A stretch of DNA of 28,684 nt, from the NCBI GenBank assembly GCA_964058805.1, contig CAXKVV010002134.1, forward strand, positions 1 to 28,684, written 5' to 3'. Position 1 is the stretch's first letter. Each line of letters opens with the position of its first letter. Shown here piece after piece: positions 1 through 9,990 of this stretch. The stretch comes from Schoenoplectus triqueter. Lineage: Eukaryota > Streptophyta > Magnoliopsida > Poales > Cyperaceae. Both the position numbers and the translations under genes were made by a program. The notes beneath the pieces were generated by a model. The model was given only the letters and a program-made list of their open reading frames with translations. It was not told where the DNA came from and did not search any database.

Positions 1-262
1 TCAGTATGAGATCTGAGATTCTTTACAAATAATCAGTAAATCAAGAAAATGATGTAATTTCTCATAGGATCCATGGATAACAAAACAAATTACTCTAATA
101 TATCAAATATCGATTCCAATGACTTTCGCCACAGTAATGCAGGTAGCACTAGTTCATGTAGTATATACAATCATACTTTTTTTTTTTTTGCAATCGAGTA
201 ATATAAATTAGGAAGTTTGATACTCGTTCATGTAGTATATACACACTGATGAAGTGTGATAC
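1..262. other. intergenic sequence, no gene seen
   Basis: AT-rich sequence without a convincing open reading frame. The words 'ttcatgtagtatatac' occur twice (around 153 and 227), with a poly-T stretch between them, which is a short direct repeat of unknown origin. Nothing else is recognisable before the target duplication of the adjacent transposable element. Confidence 0.5.
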
Positions 263-270
263 CGTTTCGG
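263..270. repeat. Target-site duplication of hAT-like element 1 (left)
   Basis: cgtttcgg; the right copy at 1590-1597 reads cgtttagg, 7 of 8 identical. Confidence 0.75.
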
Positions 271-1589
271 TAGAGGTGGTCAAATCTGACCACATCCAAA
301 AAATATATTTGATCTGTTCATATTAAAATCCGATCCGACTTTAATTTTTTTACAAAGTCAAACTGATCCGAATATGATCTGATCTAGACCCGAATGACCC
401 GAAATTCAAGATGACCCGAGATCAGACAATCTGAAATCCAATTCGAATCCGAACAATTCAAAATCCGAAATGACCCGAGATCAGATAATTCAAAACCTGA
501 TCTAATCCGAACCCAAACGATCTGAAATCCGAGATGACGCGAGATCAAACGACTCGAAATCCGACTCGATCCAAATCTAAACTACCCGAAACTCGAGATG
601 ACCCGAGATTAGACGACCTAAAACTCGCTCCGACTTGACTCGTGCTGCATATATGTATCTAATTACTTAAAAATTATACCGTATACATATTAAACTTCTC
701 TTTATAAATTAAATTTATATTTGACTGTAAATTTATTTTGAGGGTTGGATTAAGCACAGGTTTAGAGGGGGACTGAGTTAAACACGAGTTTCATAAACAA
801 TGATGGATTGTCAGTTTATTTTGGCATAAATTAACAAATACTTTTATCAATATAGTACGTACTAATAGTTTCACATATAATTTTGATAATTTTAATTAAG
901 AAATACCTACATGCATATATATTCACAGTTTATAGTGAAATAAAAAGGTTATATTTTGAATAAAAATAATAATGTCTATTATTCAAAATTTGTATGTCGT
1001 AAATTAAAACTACCATAAAAAACTAATGTCTATTAATCAAAATTATCATAAAAATATGTTTTCAGTTTGTTACTAAAAAAATGGTGTATGTCGACCTGAA
1101 ACTGATCTGACTACCAAATTAATTAATCATATCCATATATATTGTTTGAAAAATTAAATTGATAATCTAAACCTAACATTAGCTAAAATGAATTTCAAAA
1201 AAGTTTTAAAATATGACGAGTTGAAATCCGACCGACTTCAAATTCGACCCGACCCAAAATAAAACATCATAAAAAAAATCCCGACCCAAACGAAAATGAC
1301 ATGAAACTGAAGATAACCGATATCAAATGACCTGAAACCCGATCCGACCCGAACCCAAATTACCCGAAACTCAATATGACCTGAGCTATTAAGAACTCGA
1401 AACCCGACCTGACCCAACTCAGAATGTCAAAACTCAAAAAACCTAATGGTGTTCGATCCAAAACCCAACCCGACCCGGATCAGGTCGACCCAAATCCGAC
1501 CCATGACCCGATAAAATTTTTGGTCAAATTTATCCAACCCGACCCAGCTCAATCCGAACCAGATTAGACCCGTCCGATTGCCACCTCTA
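271..1589. mobile_element. Non-autonomous hAT-like element 1 with ACCCG-rich interior
   Basis: The element begins TAGAGGTGGTCAA and ends TTGCCACCTCTA when read to position 1589 (the last bases are gattgccacctcta), so the termini are inverted repeats of about 11-12 bp. Immediately outside are cgtttcgg (263-270) and cgtttagg (1590-1597), an 8-bp target duplication with one mismatch. Eight bases and a TAG-GGTG-type terminus are the pattern of the hAT superfamily. Both ends carry dozens of degenerate copies of gacccga/acccgaa in the same direction; the middle (about 640-1190) is plain AT-rich sequence. No transposase is encoded, so movement would depend on an enzyme supplied elsewhere. A second, shorter member lies at 23799-24111 in the opposite orientation, judged by the direction of its pentamers. 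The superfamily call is inference from TIR and duplication length. Confidence 0.8.
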
Positions 1590-1597
1590 CGTTTAGG
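1590..1597. repeat. Target-site duplication of hAT-like element 1 (right)
   Basis: cgtttagg, paired with cgtttcgg at 263-270. The single mismatch fits an old insertion. Confidence 0.75.
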
Positions 1598-1977
1598 TAT
1601 ATCTAATGAAGAATAAATCGGAAATTAAATTAGGAACACATTTTGAAAAAAAAATTGAGATAGCTAATTTGAAAATACAAAATTTAATACATATATTCAT
1701 GAACTGACATCTTTTACAATGTTTCTAAACATAAACAGTAAATTAAAAAGAAAAAGAAAAAAGAAAATACAGAGCCACATCATCATCAATAGTTCTCTGT
1801 ACAAAGAGACACAAAAATTGTCCCAAATCCGGTTTCCATTGTGAGAGGGCTCCATCACTCCCTTTGCTATTGTATACTAAACACTACTCTACTGTAATAC
1901 TGTATCACTCAGCAATAAACAAACTCATCAAAGAACCAAAGAAGTTATGATCTGTATGGAATAATAAGCTGATTTTA
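1598..1977. other. 3' flank and probable 3' UTR of the YUCCA gene
   Basis: No coding sequence is visible. The stop codon region on the minus strand reads TAATAAAATC, so an AATAAA-type polyadenylation signal overlaps the stop codon. I do not see a second canonical AATAAA on the minus strand in the following 100 bases, so the true poly(A) site is uncertain. Confidence 0.4.
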
Positions 1978-3676
1978 TTAGAATTGAGAGAAGCATCTCC
2001 TATGGCAAGCACCAAGCCTGGTTTGTTTTGTTTCTTCCTTCCATCCCTTGGTGATATCCTTGGAAACATTAACGGCATCAAAAGAGGCACCAGACAGACC
2101 TCTCCTTGTGAAACCGACTGCGTACAGACCTGATTTCCCCTTCCAGTTGTTGTTAGGGAATCCACCCTTTGGGAATCCATCCTTGTTGAAGAAATTAGTT
2201 TCCTGTAGAATAAAATCATAAAAGGATTAGAATTCATTCTCCAAATCCTAATATTAGAAAAGATTATTTGTTAAGGCCATGTGATCAGGTGGTAGCTAAC
2301 ATGATGAAACTGCTATGAGTCAGAGCTGACCTCTACTATAAAATTAGGGAATTGTTTATGCACTGAACTGATTCTAACTGTCAAATACTTCTTTTAAATA
2401 ACATAGTAGAACATGAAAAAATAACATGCTAGCCCACCCATAAGATACCACGTACCAGATTTTGGGAAATTATTTAACTGCTCTCACAAACTATGTTTAA
2501 CTTATTATGATGCAACAAAATTAAATGCAGAAATTGTATTCACCTGAAGCCACTGTGGAACATTGCTACGGTATCCAGTTGCCAAAATAACTGCATCAAT
2601 GTCGACAACAGAGCCATCGACTAATTCAACCTTTTTTGACCAAAATCTCTTAATTCCAGGAACAACCTTAATATCTCCAGAGCGAATCTTACTAAGAGCG
2701 CCGTAGTCGAGAACTGGAGTTCTCCCGCTTACATTCTTCAATTCTAGAGGACCCATTGATGGCCTCCTAAGTCCAATTTTCTCTAGATTTCCCAAAACCA
2801 ACCATGCCAAGATTAGCATGATTTTGTCTACCATCCAAAGAGGCAACCACTTCATGAAGAAAACTGCCAATTCAAATGTTGATTTGCCGAGGACTTCTCT
2901 TGGCAACACATGAATCTGTCCACATAAGAAACAAAGTTAGTTGATTTGAAACCAAACTGTAGAGTGCTATACTTAATTTATGATTTCCAATGGACGAGAC
3001 TTACCGTGTCACGAACAACCATCGAAGGGAATGAGTCATGATCACAGAGGTCAAGACAGACTTCCATGCCTGAGTTGCCACAACCCACCACAAGAACATT
3101 TTTCCCACGATATGATTCGCCAGATTTGTACTCACTGACATGGCTCACAGGCCCGCAGAAATCACCGAGCCCTTCCATGTCAGGCGTGATCTGTTCTGCA
3201 TTCTCTCCTGTGGCAACAACAAGCCACCTGCCAATGTACTCCACCTCTGTGTTGCGGTTGCCAGCATCAGAGATTGACTTGACAGTGCTGACTCGCCACA
3301 GCCCTGATGTTTCATCGTACCTGGCTGATTGTACTGTTTCGTTGAACCGTGGTTTGATCTCAAATTGCTTTGCATAGTTTTCCAAATATTCGATAAACTG
3401 ATTGCGAGTCGGGTACTCTGGATAGTGGGCTGGGAAGGGCATCCTCGGCAATTCGCAAAATTGCTTGGGCAAGTGGAGTTTGAGGCGGTCATAGGTGCGC
3501 TTCTGCCATAGAGAGGCAATGCAATCGGCTCTTTCGAGAATCACATATGGAACACCTTGATCTTTAAGGCATGCGCCAACAGACAAGCCTGATGGACCGG
3601 CACCAACTATGATTGGACCGTTAACCCACACACACCGGCGTGAGAAGAAATCATCCATGTCAGGTATTCTCACCAT
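1978..3676 (-). CDS. YUC: YUCCA-type flavin-containing monooxygenase (indole-3-pyruvate monooxygenase)
   Basis: Three exons on the minus strand: 3676-3005 (residues 1-224), 2915-2544 (225-348) and 2202-1978 (349-422 plus stop TAA). All junctions are GT-AG and phase 0, giving 422 residues, the normal length for this family. The family converts indole-3-pyruvate to indole-3-acetic acid using NADPH, O2 and FAD in the cytosol or at the ER. Visible motifs: FAD-binding GAGPSG (25-30), the [19 protein letters not shown] block (52-70), ATGENAE (155-161), the FMO signature F173-G175-H179-Y183, the NADPH-binding GCGNSG (198-203) and ILATGY (334-339). The C-terminal [15 protein letters not shown] block lies in exon 3. 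The start ATG at 3676 gives the usual short leader before the FAD motif. I see no frameshift or stop, so the gene appears intact. The exact paralogue (YUC2/6-like, YUC4-like or other) cannot be settled by eye. Confidence 0.95.
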
Positions 3677-3812
3677 TGTTGCTTTCTATTTGCTTGCTGG
3701 TTTGTGTTTCTTCTGAGTAGTTTGGAAGTAGAAAAGTGTGAGAGACCAGTAAGAAGAGATGAGGCGTTTGAGTTTTAGAGTATTAACTGTTTGATTTGGT
3801 TTGAATTGAATG
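3677..3812 (-). other. Probable 5' UTR of the YUCCA gene
   Basis: About 135 bases lie between the start codon and the inferred transcription start, which is placed roughly 30 bp downstream of the TATA box. A pyrimidine-rich patch (minus strand, about 3811-3830) lies between the TATA box and this point, as is common in plant core promoters. The transcription start is inferred, not observed. Confidence 0.45.
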
Positions 3813-3836
3813 GAGAGAGGAGGAGAAGGGAAAGTG

Positions 3837-3844
3837 TTTAAATA
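3837..3844 (-). promoter_or_regulatory. TATA box of the YUCCA promoter
   Basis: Minus strand TATTTAAA, in context CCTATTTAAACAC, about 160 bp upstream of the start codon and followed by a pyrimidine-rich patch. It is the best core-promoter match in the upstream region. Confidence 0.6.
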
Positions 3845-3871
3845 GGGGTGGTGGGTGGTACTGGTGCTGGT

Positions 3872-3879
3872 CATGCATG
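3872..3879. promoter_or_regulatory. RY motif (CATGCATG) upstream of the YUCCA TATA box
   Basis: A perfect palindromic CATGCATG, 27 bp upstream of the TATA box. RY motifs are bound by plant B3 regulators of the ABI3/FUS3/LEC2 group, and LEC2 is known to activate YUCCA genes in Arabidopsis. Function here is inferred from sequence and position only. Confidence 0.5.
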
Positions 3880-4563
3880 TGACTGTTTTCCTTCTCTGTT
3901 TTTTGTTTGATTTATTTTTTTGTTTCCATTTTTTCAAATGATAAGTCTGCCGCCGCTTGATCTTTTAAATTTGTTTCCGTTGTATTATATTGGTGAATGA
4001 TTAAATAGTATAGGGAAGCCAGATATTTTAAGTATGGAGTTTATTAACTGACATATATTTGTCTAATGATAGAAAACTAGTTAGTTAACATGATTTAAGA
4101 GTTTAATTTGTTTCGTTGATTGGAAATTTGTATTTTCTTGATTTTATTTTAGATTGTTTCAGATATTATATTGTGGGGTTAACATGCAAAGCTGCCCAAA
4201 GAGAGTATACCCCGAATGTTTTCCATTGTTAATCCCCATTTGCTGCATACTCAGGTTCCCCAGTGAAGTGGTTATACTGGTCGAAGTATAGCTATCCCAT
4301 CAATAGTAATTTTTTGTATCTTTTTTAGAATTATACCCGCAAATACATTCTAAATTTGGAGACTACAAGCATTGCATATGGAACTCTTTAAAGAACTTTA
4401 CGGAAATAGACGAAAAATAAATGCAAATCGAACTATGTTGCTGTCAGCCGCTAGACAACGTCTACAATTGTTCGTTCGATAGGAATTGGCGCACGTCCTT
4501 TCTTTTTGATTGGTATTTTTGTATTCAAACTCTAAAACCAATGAATTTGTCGCTATTAATCAA
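3880..4563. other. Upstream flank of the YUCCA gene
   Basis: AT-rich non-coding sequence that holds any distal promoter elements of the minus-strand gene. No further gene is seen. Confidence 0.4.
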
Positions 4564-4572
4564 TTTTATATT
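4564..4572. repeat. 9-bp target duplication, left copy
   Basis: ttttatatt, identical to 4777-4785, directly bordering the 4573-4776 element. Confidence 0.7.
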
Positions 4573-4776
4573 GGAGGTGGGGAGATTTGTCGCTACTAAA
4601 ATTGATTCAAAATCTTTAAAAGTTATTGATTTTGCAATGAAATTCGTATTTTCTATAAAATTTAAATTCAAAATTCGTACTTTCAATAGCTATTACAAAT
4701 CTCGATGTAAAATTAACGGCTCTAAAAAATTTTGAAACCAATTTTTACTTCAAAGGGCTTTGAACCTCCCACCTCT
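4573..4776. mobile_element. 204-bp MITE with 9-bp target duplication
   Basis: Left end GGAGGTGGGGAG and the reverse complement of the right end AGAGGTGGGAGG are similar, and the similarity resumes further in (left cTACTAAAATTGATTCAAAAT against right AGTAAAAATTGGTTTCAAAAT). The element is flanked by a perfect 9-bp duplication, ttttatatt, at 4564-4572 and 4777-4785. A 9-bp duplication is typical of Mutator-like elements, though an 8-bp (hAT) reading is possible in this AT-rich target. An apparent reading frame across the element is not credible as a gene. Confidence 0.7.
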
Positions 4777-4785
4777 TTTTATATT
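4777..4785. repeat. 9-bp target duplication, right copy
   Basis: ttttatatt, identical to 4564-4572. Confidence 0.7.
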
Positions 4786-5319
4786 GATGATATATGTAGG
4801 TCCATCAAAGTTTATTTATTAGGTTGCATGATAGAATATCAAGAGAGAAAACTTAGCTCGTCAATATCTTAGTATTATATTATAAAATAGTGGACTAATA
4901 TTTTTTCAATAATAAAAATGCAATTTTAGCTCGCAAAAGGATATTTTCATTGAATTAGCTTTCGAGCTTAAAAAAAAATAGAGGATCGTAAATGACCAGT
5001 AACAAAAAAATGTTCTAGGGTTCACTCACGGATCATATTGTAACAAGTGTGACATTAGTCAGTGATCTAGTTCTCCTTACCTTATGGATCCGTTTTTGCT
5101 ATCATAGATGGGTCATGGCAACTCGCTGTCATGGAATCTCGACGGTCCATTTTAACTTTAATGGCTCAGATTTTATCTAGTAGGGAGTGCCTTCTTTGTG
5201 TGTTTGTGGGTCTCACCACCCATAAAGGACAATCACACACACAAGTTGGATCCCAAAAAATTATAAACATAACTGACCAATGTATATAATCAATCAACCA
5301 ACCACAATGAAGTAAAATG
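4786..5319. other. intergenic sequence, no gene seen
   Basis: Non-coding, AT-rich. It contains a short inverted pair (tgtgtgtttgtggg at about 5198 and a cacacacacaa run at about 5235) but nothing I can assign to a family. Confidence 0.4.
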
Positions 5320-5697
5320 TGTTATCATGGGATAGATCAAGTCCAACAAGCACATAAGAGAAGACACAAGAGATAAAGTGGTTCGGCCGAGCCTACTCCA
5401 TCGGGAAGCAAATGACCAACAAATTTACTATAAATTAACGAGATTACAAGAATGTTTCAATTACTAGAACAAGCAATCACTCTATCTCTACTTTTCTCAC
5501 TCTATCTTTTTTATTATCTCCTTTCACTCTCTTTTGTTCAAGGCATACAAAAAGAGAGCAACAACCTGCCATGATTTTACTGTAACAACTCCAACTTTTC
5601 AACAGTTCTCATATCAAGAGGGAAGGGATCAAGAGAATAAATAGAGTCCAAGAGTTGAGTACATGGGTCAAGGCTGAATTAGGCCTAAAACCCAACA
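5320..5697. mobile_element. Possible solo LTR or TRIM fragment
   Basis: The stretch starts TGTTATC and ends CCCAACA, so it has TG...CA ends with a 4-base inverted TGTT/AACA. The interior contains gtggttcggcc...actataaatta...gattacaagaa, a pattern I associate with repetitive plant LTR-like sequence. Read on the minus strand it begins TGTTGGGTTTTAGG, which resembles the end of the probable LTR at 27636. No 5-bp target duplication is visible (aaatg against aacaa), so the limits and class are tentative. Confidence 0.35.
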
Positions 5698-6226
5698 AAC
5701 AATAATATCAAAAACACATTTAATAACGATATTCCAACTGTTATTAAACATGGTGTTAGAAAAAATATAAATAAATATTATTAAATCGTATTGTCAAAAT
5801 CGTTCTTATAAGATCTTTTGCAACATTTCTTTAACTTTCACCAAATAATATATGTTATTGGGTTGGTGTTTGTTAAGTTCCATGATTGATACCTTAAAAT
5901 TAAGAATCGACACTTATATGTTATTGATTGATGCTTTGAAAAACTTAACTAAATAATATAATGATCTATATTTAAGAGTTCTACTTGACGGGCTGACATT
6001 CATTTCATCAATGGTTGATATTAGAGCAATTAATGATTGATAATTCTAATTAATTAGTTGAATAAATTTTTGTGACTTTTAAACTTAGATAAAATAGCAG
6101 GTAAAATGAAGGAATTTTGTTGAATGGCGGGCACGTTCTAAACATTAATTATAAGTTTGATCAAGTGTTAACGCAATATTCGATAAAAAATACAAATTAT
6201 TTTTCAATTAAGTCCGGTCCGGGACG

Positions 6227-6390
6227 GTCCGGTTCACGATCCACGGTCAGGTCCGGTCCGGTTCACGAGTCGGCACGGTCTATTTTCGGGCGAAAGGAGA
6301 ACCGACTCATCGTTGGACCGGACCGTGATAGGTCACGGTCCGGTCCACGGTCACAGTCCGGGACGAAACGGATGAGACCGTGCGGTCCAT
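6227..6390. repeat. GC-rich CGGTCC / ACGGTC repeat block
   Basis: A sharply GC-rich island in AT-rich DNA, built from overlapping degenerate copies of ggtccgg, cacggtc and ggaccg in both orientations; the two halves are partly inverted repeats of each other. Such blocks are often the interior of non-autonomous DNA transposons, like the pentamer arrays of the hAT-like elements in this window, but I could not find convincing TIRs or a target duplication. The open frame running through it is a product of base composition. Confidence 0.55.
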
Positions 6391-6617
6391 TTCAATAATC
6401 TAAATCCCCAGTACATCTCCTTGCATCAATCAAGTGCCTAGGCTTTCGAGTTTTTTTTCTTTTGTCCATTTGCGATTGGGTTAATTATATTTTCTTACTC
6501 CATAGACGACAATGATGCATCTACGCGTTTTTAGCGGCTATAATGTTGCCAACAAAAAATAAAAAAATAATGTAGCGGAATAATGATAGGGAAGGAGTCG
6601 ATGGCTATTTTGAAAAT

Positions 6618-6881
6618 ATTGACAACGCCGAATTCAAATAAATTCAAATAATCTTACAAAATAGAAAAAAATAAAATATATTTTTTAACTTATAAATTGA
6701 TAGAATTTCAAATTTGATGTAATATAGTTGCCCTCATCAAAGAATGTTCAATTAGAAATATCATAAATTGTATAAAATTTTAACGGTCTTTGATGAACTA
6801 TCAATTGATAACTGAATTATACGAAATCTGAAAAACTTTAAACATTTATTTATCAAATTTAATTAAATTATCATTGTCAAG
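6618..6881. mobile_element. Degraded foldback MITE, related to 10584-10900
   Basis: The internal block aacggtctttgatgaactat followed by caattgataactgaa... parallels aacggcctttgatgaagtat in the 10584-10900 element. The ends attgacaacg and, inverted, cttgacaatga resemble each other and the ttgacaatgg termini of the second copy. Limits are approximate. Confidence 0.4.
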
Positions 6882-8056
6882 TAATCCTTCCCCGTAATTA
6901 TAAAGCAATAAAAGCATCTAATTTTCTCGCAGGGGTAATACTACGGTTATATTCGTTTCATTCATTCAGAATCCCAGACCAACTGTCCATGTCATTCGCA
7001 CACAAAGGGATGCAATGGCTGCGTCTTAGTGCTAAAACGGGGACCAATTTGGAGCTGATCAAAACCAAGCGTGCATCTCGAAGAATATCCAACGGACTAT
7101 GGATCTTGGCAACAAAATTTTCAAATTTCAATGCTATTAACAAACATTATCAGACTATGGATCTTGGCGTCAGTGATTAAATTTATCTTATTGATGACCG
7201 ACCTATTTGAGCCTTTCAATAATGGAAAATATTTTCTTTCTGGCATGGAATTTTAAAAAATAAATGCAAATGATCTATCTGTGTATGCAAAAAGTAATAA
7301 CACAAGTATATATGATATATAAATATATGTATCTAGAATTATTATCTCAACACATGCACTGGGGCAACATATGTAAATATATGTAATTATACTTTTAGTA
7401 ATAATTTATAGAATTGTAGTTTTTTTTCCGAAAATCGAAGAATATGATTGTAACTGTTTGCAAAACTCGCATTAGACAGAAAATTTCTCTCCAATTATGT
7501 ATAATGATTGTTCTTTTGAGTCATTCCTGTATTAAGGGAACAAAAAAGGAAATGTTTGGGAGATATAATATAAAATTAATATCGTTATTGTATTCAACCT
7601 TATTATTCATAACAACGACTTAATTTTACAACTTATTTTACAGTATAATTATTATTTAACTGAAATACTATAATTATGAATAATATCTCATTATCTTGAA
7701 AAATGAAGTATTATACAAAATAAATTATACTATTAAGACATTTATAATAATTAATAATAAATCGTTTAAATTGAATAATAAAGTTAGTAACGATCACGGC
7801 ATCAACCATCATGTATATGTTCTCCCTTAAGAAAATTACTCTTTTTCCAACCACTTACTAATGTGCAAATATATTATATAGTAAATTCCATAAGGTTTTC
7901 TTCATATTTGGATAATTAAAAAAACTGAATTCAAAGCAGTAAGCTTGAAATTTATATAAAGTCGATCTAATGCATAAAACTTTGATGCTATTTAATGGAT
8001 TATTAAATAATATTTAAAACATGTAAAATCTGAAACACTATATCACGAATCTATTG
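6882..8056. other. intergenic sequence, no gene seen
   Basis: Long AT-rich stretch. A 16-bp word, gactatggatcttggc, occurs twice about 58 bp apart (near 7095 and 7152). Short overlapping open frames here (6958-7256) have no recognisable protein character. No tRNA, rRNA or coding gene is seen. Confidence 0.4.
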
Positions 8057-8059
8057 TTT

Positions 8060-9336
8060 CACTACAGCAGAACTGGGCTTTACTAACGAAAAGAGGAGCG
8101 CTGGACGGACATTTGTTAACGATTTTTAGCCAAAAATCATTAGCAAAGTGTGTTGCGAGTTTTTTTTTTAAGTTTTGCTAACGATTTTTTTAGCAAAAAC
8201 TGTTGGCAAAGGGTGTTGCGAATTTTTTTTACAAATATTTGCTAACGGTTTTTGCTAATAAACCGTAAGCAAAGGGTTTTATTTTTTTTTATTTTTGCTA
8301 ACGGTTTTGCTAATAAACCGTTAGCAAAGGTTTTTTTACAAATTTAACTTTCTATACATATGAAAAAAAACTAAGAACAGTAAATTATATAATAACATAT
8401 GACAAATGATAAATATTATGACATACATCATATTATTCATTCAATAATTAATATAAAAAATATATAATTATTCATATAATGAAAAAAATATTTACTGAAC
8501 AATACATTTTGATTACTCAATAATATGAAAACCTATATAATTTCTAAGAAAAACTATATAATTTCTATGAAAACCTATATAAAAACTTCAAGTAAACTTC
8601 AAATGCGTTTTTGAGGGTCAAGATGATATCTTTTTGCCCCGAAAATGATGATAATGCCAATAGCCATTAATCTTACAGATCTCGTCGTATGCTTTCTGTG
8701 GCCGCGTAGCACGTCTGAATCAGAGTTTCCTATCAAAAGTTATGATCGTTTAAAGTTGAGATTGTCAAATTTCGGTTTTTATTTCTTCTATTTGATCTCT
8801 TCTTTCTTTCTTCTTTCTCTCTTTCTCTCTCATCTCTCTTTTTATATATGAAAACAGATGAAAATGAGTTGGTTATCCGTGGGTGTTCTATTTTTGAATT
8901 TTGATTTTTGGATCTTTGGTTTGGGATGTACGAATAGTGAGATGAGAAATTCGTGAGAGCAAATGTTATTGATGAGATGAGATATATTAAATTTTTTTGC
9001 GCATGAACCTTTGCTAACGGTTATTTATTAAAAACCTTTGCTAACGGTTTTTTTATAAATAACCATTAGGAAATGTGAGCACAAAATATTTACTAACAGT
9101 TATTTATTAAAAACCGTTAGCAAAAATTTTGCGCTAGATTTTTTATAACGATTTTTAATAAATAACCGTTAGTAAAGCTTTATGACAAAAAAAAATACAC
9201 TTTTTGACATGTTTTTCTAATGGTTTTTTCTTCAAAACTGTTATAGAATAGTTAAATTTATTTTCTAAAATATCATAGTCTAATGTTACTAACGGTTTTC
9301 ATGAAAAATCGTTAGTAAATGAGTGTTAGTAAAGTG
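8060..9336. mobile_element. Non-autonomous CACTA (En/Spm-like) element or 5' part of one
   Basis: It starts CACTACAGCAGAACTGGG, a CACTA-type terminus, followed by many copies of gctaacggttttt / aaaaaccgttagcaaa in both orientations at 8120-8330 and again at 9005-9310. This is the subterminal repeat architecture to which CACTA transposases bind. Some pairs form hairpins, for example gctaacggttt (8297-8307) against aaaccgttagc (8315-8325). The interior (about 8340-9000) encodes nothing recognisable. One possible right end is ...gttagtaaagtg at 9336, giving a ttt target duplication (8057-8059 and 9337-9339), but its inner sequence matches the left TIR poorly. An inverted copy of the right-end repeat at 9991-10040 means the element may extend that far. 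Confidence 0.65.
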
Positions 9337-9522
9337 TTTAAAAAACAAAAAAAAAAATAGTTTGCGTAGAGAGCAAAAGCAAAACTATTTGGCTTGTTTG
9401 TATTGATTGAATCAACAGGTCGAGCCGAGAATACTAAACATCATTGAAATGTTGTTGAGATCCATTCTTAAAACCATATTCCAAGACACATATCAGATCA
9501 ACAAGATCAGAAATGAAAACAA

Positions 9523-9990
9523 AGAGTGAAAATCAATTGGCTCATACTAAGAGATAAAAATAGTCTTTTCCATCAGATAGCTTCCCATCACAAGAAAAAG
9601 AATTGTATTGATGTTATTATAAATCAAAGGAGACCACATTATGAACGCCAACAAAAGACATTCTTTTTGTCAACTCATAGGGATGCAACATCAACAACAG
9701 GAGAACTTTGATGTGACTGCACTGTTCACATCACACCCCTAGCTCAAAGAGAAAATTAAAGGATAATTCACATTGTAAGAGCTAACACATGTTCTAGATA
9801 AATGGCCAAAAAACAAAGCGTCAGGTCCGATGGATATACAAGAGAAATTAAGATCCAAGATATACTGGCCACCTTCAATCACGTGATTACAACAGTCATA
9901 CAACACCTGATTTAACCAGCACAAACAGGGTTCATGCAAAATAGATACATCAACGAGGGCTTCCTATATGCACAAAACACTGCAGAAATG
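9523..9990 (+). pseudogene. L1-type LINE reverse-transcriptase remnant
   Basis: Three patches on the plus strand match the ORF2 of plant L1 non-LTR retrotransposons, in the right order but in different frames. These are NWLILRDKNSLFHQIASHHK (from about 9535), which fits the W-L-x-x-G-D-K-N-T-x-F-F-H region before the RT domain; NKASGP with D-G-Y-T in the adjoining frame (about 9810-9840), which fits N-K-A-P-G-P-D-G; and PAQTGFMQNRYINEGF (about 9916-9963), which fits the P-A-Q-T-G-F-x-x-G-R region of RT. Frameshifts and internal stops between them show it is dead, and much of the RT between the last two patches is missing. The family call rests on remembered motifs. It sits between inverted copies of CACTA subterminal repeats, so it was inserted into, or carried by, that element. 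Confidence 0.65.

Noticed and set aside
1905..2237. 110-codon minus-strand open frame over the last YUCCA exon
   Set aside because: Out-of-frame reading of exon 3 (2202-1978); the true frame gives the conserved YUCCA C-terminus.
3066..3519. Alternative frames on both strands inside YUCCA exon 1
   Set aside because: Shadows of the real exon 1 frame, which carries all flavin monooxygenase motifs.
3686..3937. 83-codon minus-strand frame directly upstream of the YUCCA start
   Set aside because: Lies across the 5' UTR, TATA box and promoter, is of low complexity and ends before the real ATG.
4421..4735. 104-codon frame
   Set aside because: Crosses the left boundary of the 4573-4776 MITE and has no domain features.
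6117..6398. 93-codon frame rich in Gly/Arg/Ser
   Set aside because: Produced by the CGGTCC repeat block; no protein family character and no gene context.
8120..8335. Regularly spaced inverted repeats that superficially suggest a CRISPR-like array
   Set aside because: Repeats are degenerate, in both orientations and adjacent to a CACTA terminus, in a plant genome; they are transposon subterminal repeats.
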